Assembly (NCBI RefSeq): GCF_910592395.1
Contig: NC_088313.1
Span: 3,724,501-3,788,500 of the forward strand
Direction of reading: 5' to 3'
DNA length: 64,000 nucleotides
Origin: Lineus longissimus
Lineage: Eukaryota > Nemertea > Pilidiophora > Heteronemertea > Lineidae
Position 1 is the stretch's first letter, and every line of letters begins with the position of its first letter. A model generated the notes under the pieces. It was not told where the DNA came from, ran no database searches, and saw only the letters and a program-made list of their open reading frames with translations. The position numbers were made by a program, and so were the translations under genes. Positions 37,901 to 50,800 of the stretch are shown here, in pieces.

Positions 37901-40900
37901 GAAGTTAGCAATGATAGCGAAAGAATGTTAGTGTATGTTACGCAGTCAATAGCGATAGTAGTGAGTTGGAGAGAGGAGAAAATGGAAAATGGAGAGAATA
38001 GTAGTATGGATTTCGAGTCCCAAGAAGAAACTTTGCAAAGTCTTCATCAAACTGATAATCAAATTCCTTCCTTCTCTGTCTCCAACAATTAAAAGTTGCT
38101 GCAGTCAACCTGATGCGTTTATCCGCGAGCGAATCGACGAGATGAGGCATTTTTCAAGCATCCGAATGGTACCTTACAGATCCGCAAGGGGCGCGTTACC
38201 GAAAATGTTGCAAAAATCAATAACGTGATCGTAAATATTGTCATATTTTTCAAGATGAGAGTATGTAAATGATACACAAACGGTAAACCAATGAAAGGCC
38301 AGTATCTATTGAACCTTACAAGTGATTTGGGGGCCTTGAAACTCTTATATTTATCAATGAAACCTTATTCCCGCCTAAGGTTTTGACCGGGCCGTGCAAA
38401 ACTCCCCTTTTTTTCCCCGAGCACTTCCCTTTAAGGCCGGATCAATAGTGTTGTCTTGCAGGTTGCATAAGAATTGCCAAGCAGCATGGAGAACCATGTA
38501 AAGGATATCAATAACAAGGCGACCCAGACCACACTGCTTGGAGAAGGAACAATGTACACTGAAGATGTATATAATGTACACAGATGATGAATGGCAACTG
38601 AACCAGAAGCATGTCAGACTTCTAATGTGCCTTATATTACAATTCCCTTTGAGCTCTAAAACTGATTATCAGCCATCCACCTTTCACCACGGACACTTTC
38701 ATTGGCATTCTGTTGAAAGGAAATTGGTTTGAATCAATCCTCAAGCAAGTCATTCGATTAAGGTTGGAGAAGAATGTCATGGCTTGGCTATACACTGGGC
38801 AACATGGCAGTTTGAACTTTAAGGGTACACCGTTCGTTCACAATTCTGTACTGTTGGTACAACTAAATCTTTTTCCTATTTCTGATGCCAGGCAATGCAA
38901 ACAATCAGTCATAATGTTTGCACGAAATCTGTATGCAAATGGTGTAAGTATCAGTTTTCCCAATCACTGCATGTTAGTTTAGCATACATGTATGTATGTC
39001 CTAATTTGTCATATGCCAATACTACAAGGTATTGTTTCAATCACCGCAAGTTTGCCAAAAATGGCACGTTGTCTGTTTCCACTGTATATGTTAAAAGATG
39101 ATAATTAGATAACACTTCCCACAAAATTCAACCCGATCTTCGACCAAGAAACTAATTAAAGGAAATTGTTCCCCAAACATGGCACTGTTGGCCTTTGTCC
39201 AGATCTTTTGTTTTAGGTTCTAAATCTCAGGTGAAGGATTGAATCAGTATATGACTGCGGAAGTGTGATGTGCCTGTAGACTTACTTGACTAAGCAGCAA
39301 AACAAAACTAACCAAATGGAGGCTTGGTTTCTTTTTCTATTCATAAGACATAGCCTCTCCATCCTAGGGCCATGGTTAAATGGAAAGTAATCATGCAAAG
39401 CAGGGAAGATAAACTTCTTTTTTGTATGGGGCATTAAAGATGTACATGTAGATGATATATAGTCATGACACAGACTCTTGCTATAATCACATGGAAAGTG
39501 TAAAAGCCTTTGTTGGTTGCTGAACAATAAATCAAGTCAATCGAAGTTCATACATGAAAATTATATCGAGGACTTTTTCTGTCGCACTGAAGTCCCAAGT
39601 ATATTTTCCAGGAAATTAAGGCTTTGGAAATAATGTTTACTCCCTATTCCTTTAGTTTCATTTTGTTGCTTGAAGTCCAGTAAGCCATGACTGTATCAAT
39701 TGGCTGGTGTCTGCTGTTGTTTTTTCGTGATGGAAAAAGTTATCGGAGGGTGCGTCTCAGGTTGTGGAAGTGATGGATTAAGTGAGACAGGCTAACTCTG
39801 TGACATTGTGATTGTCACGCAAGAATGAAAAGAGGAGCGTGGTTGCATCCTATGAATGGCGGAGGGGGAAGGATTGGGTGTCATTCTGGAAGTGTGATTG
39901 TGAGAGCGTCGTGTTGCATGATTTCATGACAGGTGTGAGAAAGACTGGAAATGCTTTGAAAGTGATCTGTTACATTCTTATTAGCCTGCTCGATATTTTG
40001 TCACCAGGGGATAGAGTGAAACAGGTGCCTAGAGGCAGTCTTCTCCTTGATATCAAGAAGGCATGAGAATACCCTCAGGATGGATGATGTTCAGTGTGCA
40101 GTGGAATTGGCACCTTATGTGGGAGGTGAGCCAATCTTGACAATAAATGCCGTGAGGAGACCAATCTAAAGCTGAACTGACAATTTTAACAGTTTTAAGT
40201 TGATCAAATAACAATACAAAACACTGATAACCCCACGTGATTCCTCTTAACATGCCAAATGGCTTTTCTACATGCTCTAAAAAAAGATCACACTCAAAAT
40301 GTCAATAATAATCATATCACCATTTACATTCACATTGTTATATTGGAGTGTTTACAATCCAAAATAAATTTCAGATAAAAAATCTCAATGAAATATCGAA
40401 TAATGATAGCAATTAAAAGAACAACAGTAGTAGTACTATCAATTCTAATGTATAGAAAAAAAGATGAAAGTGCTACTTTAACAATGTTAAATACTGATAT
40501 TGGTAAAATTTCTCCCTAAATCAATCATGTAATACCATTTGGTTAGAATTTACACCACACGTGCCAATGTGGATTTCAATAGGCACAGTGTATGATTTTC
40601 TACCGAATAAATTGGAAACCAATAACAGACATAAATATTTCATATGAACTGTAACTTTCAAATAAAACTAGCAAATGTATTTTTTAGGAATTTCCGGGTT
40701 GTTTATTTTCGGGGATTTTAGCAACCAAATAAGAGGAGTAGTTAAACCAACATGTCTGCCTGTGTAGTCGAATGGCAGTTATAAATAAATTCCAAAAGAC
40801 ATTTGAAGACAACTACTGTTGAAAAGCTACACGGTGACCATGCACCATCCCAAGTGGATTAAATTTTATTCCGGTCACGATAGTCATCATGAAGTCGACC

Positions 40901-42944
40901 TTGAGAGAATAAGATTTCATGACAAACAATTTAAGCCAATAAACATCAGCCTTGGAGCTTTACAATGAGAAATTTCAATCCATATCTTAAATCCTTTATC
41001 ATGAGGTATCCTCAAGTTACAGAAGGCTCTTGATCAAAAGCATAGATCAAAGTTTTTTACACAATGACAAAACTTCTAATCGGCAATTTCAATATTTCAA
41101 TATGAGAGCCTTGCACCTCTAACTTCTTTGATTAGCCATTGCAAAAGGCAATGTTGTGCTTTTCCTTGAGAAAATGACTTTTTGATATTACTTTTATTCA
41201 CAGGTGCCCCTAACTGGAACAGTGACACAGGAAAATTTGAATCCGAATATCAAAGCTACGATAGTATCTTTCATCTATGTTGATGTGTTGATCAACAATT
41301 CCAAAGCAGAGGAAATATCACTTTTCTTTTACATGTCCCAGACATATGTTGAAATCAATGTTTTGCAAATATTCATGAAAAATAGCAAAAAATGTTTCAA
41401 AACCAGAAGTTACTTCTTTATTTGCCAAAATAAAAATTGTGGAAAATTAGTTAAGCCAGGACTCACAAGACCACCCCTGAATTGAAATGAACACATCAGT
41501 CCCTCAAGCCTCAGCAGGCATGTCAGGGTCAAACACCTGACATTTTGTTGGCAACTCAAACCTGGCCAACAAAGACTGATCGAATCAACTGAATTCAGCG
41601 GGAACATTTTCAATAGGAAATCTAAGGAGAATCTCCCAGAGGCGAAAATGTCTTGGGATAGAAAGGAACAAAAGGGGCCAAGTCTACAGATACCAAGATG
41701 ACGACAATAAGAACTCATCCTAATCTATAGGAGATGCTCTAAAGATCTCGAGTGCATAAAAAGTATTTCCGTGGACAGATTTTCAACAGAAAGCACTGTC
41801 GTGTGGCATTGTCTTATCCTTTTGTTGTTGGTAAGCTGTTGTTGAATGGATGGTGATATCTGAGTTGTTTGTGTGTTGGCGGAAGTGAGAGGTGTGATAC
41901 AATATACAGTCGAAGTCACAATTGACATCCTACCTGCTTCGTGTCAGTTACGGGCAACGTACGGACGAGTTCCGCACCAGTGACGTGGTTATCTCTCTAT
42001 GTTTCAGGTATATAACGCCAATGACGCGAATTGAGGGATGTCAATTGTGATTTGGACTTTAGGTGGTCAGAAGAGAGACAACTGGAAAGGCATGATTGCG
42101 GTGATGGCAGTATGGTACATCAGATACTTTAAAAGCCTCTCTAAAAGGTCAGTGACCAGACCTTTGATTTGCATTCACAACGCAGGTCTGATCATTGACC
42201 TCTTTGAACAGATTTATCTGGAACCTGAGACATGACTTTATATTTTTTGGACTGAGTAAATGTAGGCCCTTATCAATTTTGCAGAATGTTTGCTCATCAA
42301 CTCTTTTTGGGCATGTCATGCCACTGGCAAATGCTTTGATACAAACAACTTCAGATTCTACGAATCGAGTGTAATGTACTTTTAAATCAGCATCGTTGAC
42401 ACCAGCTCATCCTCATCACTGATGACGTGTGTCATCCATGATATCGTTTGCTGCTATCAACAGCTGCAGCATCCAGTATGCATCGGTGACAGCTTCTTTT
42501 CCATCATTAGCAAAGCTTTTGCATCTTCCTGAAGCAGTAGCAAAGAGCTAATTGACTATAAGCCTCCTTGCCAAATCCAGCGCAAGTTGGACAACTTTTT
42601 CGACATGTTCAAGGCAAAATCTTGAGATTATGTAGAGTAGGTTTAATGTTTAAACATGACTGATGTGACAGAGAAAGTAAAGACTATTTCAAGTTAAATA
42701 GAACTGATTTCCTCATGCAATATTAACAGGTAAATGTCACAGTGGTGATTTAAATCAATATAACGGGTTGCCACCACAATAAGATTTGCTGGAATCTTCT
42801 ATGAAAAGGGGTCAAAGGCACTCTTCAGTTCAATTTCAATATTCATTATTTTGAATCATCACTGTAGAGCATTGCCATGGGTTCAACCAAATATTTATAA
42901 GCGAGTTCAACATAAAACAAAGAGAATAGCTAGTTGATGTGAAC
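34906..42944. other. Long gene-poor stretch
   Basis: No supported gene. A pair of related phrases (near 35153 and 35771, sharing CCGCA-GCAAGC-AAC and ATTGACTT) suggests a decayed dispersed repeat. Frames at 36018-36263 (hydrophobic), 37790-38092 (acidic C-terminus after an acceptor-like TTTTTTAG at about 37849) and 39812-40066 were inspected but match nothing I recognise. Confidence 0.4.
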
Positions 42945-43258
42945 AACCACTAAGTTCCAGCACATTCTCTGTACATAATGTATGCTCGCATCTGAAACCA
43001 CATCTCCTGCAAACTCCCAGTTTCCAGCTGGACACCTATGGTGAAAGGACTTTCACCGTCAGAGCATCCAGTTTGTGGAATGCTCTGTCCCTCGAGGTAA
43101 GGGAGGTGAAATCTCTTCCCATTTTTAGGAGACAACTGAAGACTGTGCTTTTCACCCGGGCATATGGGTCAATGATGTAAAGCGCATGTGAGCTGATCAT
43201 TACGACCTGGAACGTGCACTATATAAATGCATATTTACATTACATTACATTACATAAC
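42945..43258 (+). mobile_element. 3' end of a CR1/L2-like LINE
   Basis: An open segment from about 42983 to the TAA at 43178-43180 reads as the C-terminus of a non-LTR ORF2. It contains YGERTFTVRASSLWNALS (from 43037), EVREVKSLPIFRRQLKT and LFTRAY. The R-x-F-x-V...LWN-x-L...EVR/EIR...F-x-x-x-LKT-x-LF pattern is characteristic of CR1/L2-clade tails. A short 3' UTR and a (TACAT)n tail follow (43226-43254). The copy is 5'-truncated, and similarity is lost upstream of about 42960. Confidence 0.8.
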
Positions 43259-46200
43259 AAACCAATGAAAAAGAAACTGCTAAAGACATAACACTCATTT
43301 TCTCTATAAAACCTTTGGACAAATCTGCTAAAAATTTAACAGAATATGGCTAATGGAGGGACTGTTTCATAACGGCAGCAGGTTCTTAACTAATAGGCTT
43401 ATTAAGCATCTGCGATGCAGGATAAATAAAAGGAAATGTTAAAGAAGATTTTAGGTCGGGAAATGCGATCAAATTTTACATGAAATTAAAAATCAATTCC
43501 AAAAGGATATTATTTTGTAGTGAATTTTGGTGCAATTTTTAGGATGAAAGGAAATTTAAGAAGGTTATTTCTAAGTTTTTGACAACACGTCTGTTAATCT
43601 CCTAGACGACAAGACTAATTATTACATCATAAATTGCCCAATAAGTTGTAAAGAGCTTATTTTGTCTACATTCGAAAGTCTTTTTTCAAAGTGCGAGAAG
43701 TCATATCATCTTCAAAGGAGCATTCTGCAAACAAGCAATTTTCATCACGGCAACCTGCACTCGCAGCCACGATAACATGACGTCTGATTGCATTCTAACC
43801 AATCGGTGGCCGCGTTCCAATCACATACATCACATTGTTGTGATTACATCACAGGCTGATGTGACAGAAATCCCTTGTATGTAGTTTTACAGGCACCTTC
43901 ACATACCCTTTACTCAATTCTCTGTATCTGAGTGCAGTACCTACTGTCATAGCATGAATGATGTATGAAAGAAATGACTACATTGAAGTGATATGAAATT
44001 ACCGTTAAGACATGTATTAAGAGCAAAATTTCTGTTGCCAGATTTTCAAAAATCCTACACAAGATATTTCTTTCGGTACTTGACGAAAGTTCAGTTTCAC
44101 TTTCAGCACGTTTTGTCCTGAACACATAACAATAACAGCGCATACTTGATATCCCAGCTTTGTCGCTAAGGAGATAAGCCCCCCAGGGTCCAGGGATGAC
44201 ATTAACTCCTTCGTGTCTCATCTGTTGTGACACGTGACATCGTACAAAAGGATTAGTAACACACCATCTTTGCTATTGTTGAAGGAGCTAAAGGAAATGG
44301 TGCTCTTCTTCTTCTTCTGCATTCAGAATTTTTGAGATGCACGCCAGACAGTCATTCTGTTTCTCGGCAACAAAGTTGGCTGTCCTAGAGAGTTCCATCA
44401 CAGAGCGCCAGAGCGGTGTCCCTAGGCACATGAGCTGGAATCTGGTCCATGAATAAAATTATAACCTCTGCTATACAAAGTGATCACTGAGACAGACTAC
44501 ATTTAAAATGCTTAAAGGCCTACACTGATCACTAAAAATTTGAAATCTGTAATTGAATTTGAAGATTTCCAATTAGATAAATACATATCAGATACAAATT
44601 TCCACATTGCTGTTGTGAAGGCAGATATCAAATACTATATAAATACCAAGTTCTAGCAAACCTGAATGCTTTAGAACTACACCACTGCACTACTGCACCA
44701 CTGCACTACTGCACTGTGGATTACTGCATTTCTAATTCCTGGGTCACCAGTAATTACGAACGCCACCAGTAGTTACGAACAGTGTACCCCTTTAAGTCAG
44801 TAATATTTTATTTTTTATCGCCACACGCTGTATGCAACCGCTTATGGCATTTGACATTAAATGTCTTATATTGGAAAATATGTCAGACAAACATTATCAA
44901 GTGAGACGGAAGCTCATTTCTAAATCAGCTGTAGTTTACATGTCGAGCATACAAATTGGGAAGCTGGCAATAATAACAAGCAAGGGATGGTGATCATTCT
45001 GATATTTGAACAAAGTGGTCAAGCCACTAGATGCACCTGCCAACTTGTTAGCTATGGGGTGAAGATCAATATTGATGTGTGTTATTTTTGTCTGATAGTC
45101 AGAAAACATATTGGAGGAAGAAAATGCACAGTCGAGTCTTGTTGGGAGACTAAAAAAAAACATGCTAAGCAAAACAGGGCCTACACAAACAACAAACTAA
45201 TCACTTCAACACTAAGAAATGAAAATGATATCGTCAGCACCGTCATAAGAGAGATTAGTATTCACAGACCCACACAGAGACGAACGCAACCACATAAAGC
45301 CATATCCAGGGTCCCCACTTCTCTTCAACAGACAGTGCTCTTTGAGAAGAAATTGATGTATTTTCATTATCCACGGTTATGTCAAACCTTGACCTTTGAT
45401 CAAATGGAAGTCAGGGGGAAGAAGTTTCCTTCTGTACGCCTTTAAACGCATATGATATTGAATAACAGAGCAAAGACGGATAGAAACCTGATGCTGTGTG
45501 TATTTTTGCTGAACCTGATGTGCAAAAACAAACGTCAGATTTGAGAACAGAAAAATACTGCAAAGAAACAAAAAGTAATTGGTATTACTGATGGATGACT
45601 GACTTGGTACATATTTGGGGTAGGAAGTAAGGTCTCGATTTACAAAGGAATTTGGTTGAATATTTAGAAAGTATCGTTTTTCAAATGCTGAAACTATACC
45701 AGTATTTGTTTGGAAATGATCATGGTTGGAAAGTCTAAGGCAGAGAGTGGTGGATGCACCATTGCACCTCCCACTCCCCCTGGCCCAATTTTACTCTTCA
45801 TCATGCCTAACTGAAAATTTCCATCCACCATAACGAACAAAACCTTTTCTTCTTGACCTTTGAAACGTCGCCTCTCTTGGATGATGTCCTTGGGGTCTGT
45901 CTGCCATCTAGCTATTCAGTACTCACTTCCCATAGTGCACACATATCCCGAGAAAACCTACCAACTACCCTAGGGCTATCGATTTGATATCGAGACTTTA
46001 CCGAGGAGCATGCTATGATAATGGACTAATAGCTCCCGACAATATATTCGGGAGCCAATTAAAGTGTTTTTAAATTGGAACGTGACAGGTTCCTCAATTT
46101 CAAAACATCATCTTTTTATTACGATTCTATCAATTTCTGAATCAGAGGATAGATCGATACCCCAATTCATATGACAAAACCATTATATGGAAGATATTTA

Positions 46201-47494
46201 AAGGAGGATATGAGCGTAAGATAAATTTTTGGGGGGGTCGGAGAAGACTTCCAGCATGCCCATATCGGCTACTGTAGGGTAAAGACTGCAAAAGGGTAAG
46301 CTGCATGCAACTTGCGCAACCAGAGTGTAGGTTGTGCACAGCTTACACGCAGCAGAGGGTATGTCAAATTCGGCAGGGACTGCACGTTTGACAGTACTGT
46401 AACCCATGAAACAGTTAAGCTGGAGTCATTTGGATAGTAGACAAAGTTTTTTGTTTCCTGCCAAAATGTAATGGCTAATGCATTACAGTTGAAAACGGTG
46501 CAATCTTCAAAATTACCAGGTCTACAGTATTTGGGCAAAGTCATAGTATCTAGCCTTAATTTGAATTGTTACACCTACACTGGTTCCACGATCGTCAGAA
46601 ATGTCTGATCCGTCCTGCGCATACTTGATTAACTGGCAGACACCATCCATCATCATACGACTAGATACTACCACAATGTTCGTTTAAGATTTTTTCTGCT
46701 GAAATGATCAATATGCGCGTGATTCCCCCTGAACGGTTTCCACCATCAACCGATACGACTCTTGCAAAGAAATGGTCCACACATGACTTGCATATTGCGA
46801 CTATAGATCATGCAAACTCAGAAAGTGCCATACTTTCTTGACATTTCCATGAATGACGTACACATCATTCTTTTCATTTTATTTAACGTATGGTGATTTT
46901 TTTCATTTAAATTCAGAACGATTCTCCGACAGGAAATATATTGCGGCAAGAGTAAGTTGTGCTGTCATTCCACTGTGTTATGTAGTGAGAATGAAGGATG
47001 ACGGTTCACTTAGTATTCCAAATCCTTCCCTGACTAAGTTTTTCTGAGCAGTAAAAAAAATCAGCTTTTACATCAGATCACGCAATGAAAAATTTGTTTA
47101 CATTGTATAGATCATCACCACGATCACTGCTCGGTTTCACAGATGACTTGTGACTTCATCCTTGGCAGAGGATGACTCTCGGGTTTTTTAGTCCCATTTG
47201 ATAATTTCAGAGTTCTAAAGTATTTGTGATGTTCCTTACCAAAAGCAGCATGTCCAGGGATTTGTTTGCAGAAACCAGCTTACCAGAGGTCAGCAATTAT
47301 GCTCTGAAAACATATTTGGGTGCCCACTCCATCTCAGACTCCAAGACCTCTCGGTTTCTCATAGCTACATGTATTGTACATTTCAGTCATGCAGTAATCA
47401 AACATCAAACAGCTTCCTTTTGCCAATTCGAACATAATGCCATCCTATCGCAATCCAACATCCAAAGGCGGTAAATGAGCAAGTCATGTTTTTT
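43259..47494. other. Non-coding stretch
   Basis: No supported gene. The 152-codon frame at 44987-45445 is unrecognised. Items noted: two CCAAT motifs at about 43799 and 43819, a 16-bp perfect duplication at 44683, and a hairpin-like phrase at 46296. Confidence 0.4.
44683..44714 (+). repeat. Perfect 16-bp tandem duplication
   Basis: CACTGCACTACTGCAC occurs twice head to tail, with related ACTGCA phrases on both sides. Confidence 0.9.
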
Positions 47495-47850
47495 GCACAG
47501 ATGCAGGCAAGATTGAAGGTTTCTTATTCGAATATTCCGGTCATGCCCACAACCTCAGCAATCAGCGATTGTCTTTTTTACAGAAACATACTACACAGCC
47601 GATAGACGATAGCAATGAATGTCAGGTTTTTCCAACAACATATCTCTTTGTTCTGATTCAAACACATTACCATACTATTGCATTCTGAGACGAACGACCA
47701 AGCCACAGGTGCAGGCAAGGTTGAAGGTTTTCTAAGGCGAATATTCCTGTCATGAGCACACCTAAGCAATCAGTGATTGTCTTTTTTTACACTCACCTAC
47801 TAGGAGCCTGACTGCCGAAAGCAATGAAGCCACGTTTTTCCAGCTTACCA
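47495..47850 (+). repeat. Two-copy direct repeat, 208-bp offset
   Basis: The block 47495-47640 recurs at 47703-47850. Shared phrases are GCAGGCAAGATTGAAGGTTT / GCAGGCAAGGTTGAAGGTTT, CGAATATTCC-GTCATG, AATCAG-GATTGTCTTTTTT and GCAATGAA followed by GTTTTTCCA. Confidence 0.75.
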
Positions 47851-50800
47851 ATACAATTTTAACTGCTTTAGCCAAATTGAGGGATTTGTAGAACGTTTAT
47901 TACTAAAAGGGGCAGTACCACTTTGGAAAGTTACTGTCATTGTTGTGCCCCGACAATATCTCTCTTTCTTACAATTTTTTTAATTTTCCAACCATTTGTA
48001 AAGAAGAAAGTTCAATTAAACCACGACTGCACATTAAAAGTTACCATGGCCCAAACAGGTAGTTAAAATCACCAAAATATGCGATTGCTTTTTAAAATAC
48101 TGCAAGATGGATGAAATAACATATTGCCTGCATCTCTGCAAAAACATGACTTGCTCATTTACCGTCTTTGGATCTTGGTTACGATAGGATGGCACTATGT
48201 TGGAATTGGCAAAAGGAAGCTGTTTCATAGAAAACTATTGAACCTCTCCTTTGTTCCCTTAGCAATATCAGTCAAATTCACCACTATCAACTTAACCAAC
48301 CTTTTGACGAGCCTTAGTTGGCCACCATTCCACAAAAAATGCAGGTTACTTCATTTTATAATGCTGACATGGAAAGGGTGAAACCTTTCAACATGTTCAA
48401 ACCGAAAAGGACCATCAGCTGCAAACTTACCCAAAGAAAGAAATCTCATCAGCAGGAAAACTAGCCAATTTATGCAGATCATGAATAGGGAGTTTTGCCA
48501 TGATTACACAAGACCATCGGGAGTGATGAAGTGACTTTTTTCAACATGATCCCGCGATAAGCTCCGTGATTGAATTGACTGCATTCATAGTGACCCCGCG
48601 CTAACATTGCCTGGCCCAACAACTCAGCCGTTAATGAGATGCTTTTTAGCACGTTTTCTTTCTGACAATCAATCGTAAGGTTAACTCTTTTGCTGCACAA
48701 CATTTTGGTAACTGAGATACCTGAAGACCTTTGACTGTCAAACTTTGGCTTACCATCCATACTCCCCATCAGACTCCCCCATCACAAGCCACAGCATAAA
48801 TTCTAAAGGCAAGGGTGTCACCTTTTCTGACAGACATCCTTTGAACATGTTGAAGATGGCAGCACTGTGACTTGTTCCACTCTTTGGGTCAAAGGTGCTA
48901 TAGGGCTGTTGTTTTATGTACCGCTGTACAAGGCAAGGGTAGCAAAAGGCTTCATTCATGAAATCAAATCACAGCAAAGAAGAACTTCAAATGGAAATTG
49001 GTGTTACAGTGTCGTCAAAACTGAATTAAACCTGCACTAAAGTCCAACTGCACAAAATCGCGAACTACAATTGCTGCAAATATAATATTTGTACGGATTA
49101 CAGTACACCAGGTTCACCAAAGTTCTGACAAAAATCTGTTTTTTTAATTTCATTTTCTTGATGTTCTGCAAATAATTTCAAGGTTCTTTTTGTGACTTTT
49201 TTCTATTTAAATGTAGCCAGGTACACCATGCATCAGATATCGAAGATTATATAGAATGATTTGCAATCCAATGCCATTAACATGTTGATTAAACTCATTA
49301 TTAACTCCCATTCTATAGAAATGGAGACATTGCCAGTCCTTTTGAATAAGTTACAATTAATCATGTTAATTAAAAGTGCCCTTGGATTTCCTGCTGATAT
49401 TGAATACTGCACGGAATGAGTTTATTTTGTGTTGCATTCAAACCAAGCCTCCTGCCTCGTTTGGGGTGTTCACAATAGCCATCAACATTTTACGTAATTA
49501 ATGTTGACAATCTGAACTCTTCATCCTCCAAATACCCTTTTTGGAGAAATGTTTGATCATACAATACAGGTATTTAAACCGCATATCTATTCCCAATTGA
49601 AAACGCATTACCAAAAACCGACTTTCATCCTCTCTATAGAGGTTTCCTTACATTCTTTACCATTATTGGAATTACGTCAATGCATTCGTAGTCTTATTTC
49701 ACAACTGGAGTAAATCGCATTGAAATGTTAGCTTGATCAGTTGAAGAAGAGATAAAGCACCGAGTCACGCTTCATCCTCACGTTTTCATTTCATTCTTAA
49801 ATCCTGATTGCAAGAGTGCAGATTCCCGCGGTAAGGGTTGAGTTTAACCGCACAATAGTTTTGTAGAGATGTGACTGAGTGCGGTTTGAAATAATTATAC
49901 TTTTTGCTGTGATGTTAAAATTGATCTAATTGACATGCACCATGCCATTTACCTGGCAGATTTAGATCACTATAGGCCATTCCTAAAACATTAGATGTCA
50001 CGATATTTAGACAGCGTTGCTATCACCAGTATCAGTGTTACCCTTAAAAGCCAGGCACCTTACAGTCTGCCAAGGTGACTATTTCAATGCCATAGTGCAG
50101 TACCAGTCACAACTGACATACTTTCTTTTTGCGTAAGCAGCACACAGCCTATGCATTTCCTCAGTGTAAGCTGCATGCAAGTTACACACTGGTCACTTGA
50201 ATATAGTATATCACAGTGAAGTTACGCATACACTGCATATTTCATACACTGGGGACTGTACCCTAAGTCTTGCCTGATGAAAAGCTTGGAAATAAAACTC
50301 AGCTATTTCCTTAGCTATTGATCTGATCAGCAGTGTTTGACCTGATTGATGCAGGGATAAAAGCAATACACTCAAAAAAGTCATGACATCCTGATCTTCG
50401 GCCAGATCCATGCCAGGGAAGGCAATACACATCTCTATCTCCAAGCCATGACAGCCCCAAGGAAGGAACAAGATTTTTGCCGTTGGAGACATGGCAAGAG
50501 TATCAATCAAGTAGAACTTGACCAGTACAGCCAAAGATGACTTTTATGGTCCTACAGGACTTGAGGCAGGGCGGCAGATTGTACGGCCAAGCATCATCTA
50601 GTCAACAAAAAACAGGCACATCAAGAACAAATCTTGATTTATTGGTTTGTTTGAATTGTAGGGATTGTCAAAAATATCTTCAGGCTGTATAATACAGATG
50701 GTTGATTTATGTCATCGAGCTGATCAATCACAAGGAGTGCCACTCAATCTTTGACAAATTTTCATGATTTGAGGGGGCATGCTTGGTATTGGACATCATA

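Noticed and set aside
37790-38150. Exon or first exon on either strand in a small CpG-richer patch
   Set aside because: Overlapping frames on both strands, no clear donor and no recognisable domain.
44987-45445. 152-codon plus-strand frame with several Cys and basic residues
   Set aside because: Cys/His spacing fits no zinc-binding family I know, and there is no supporting context.
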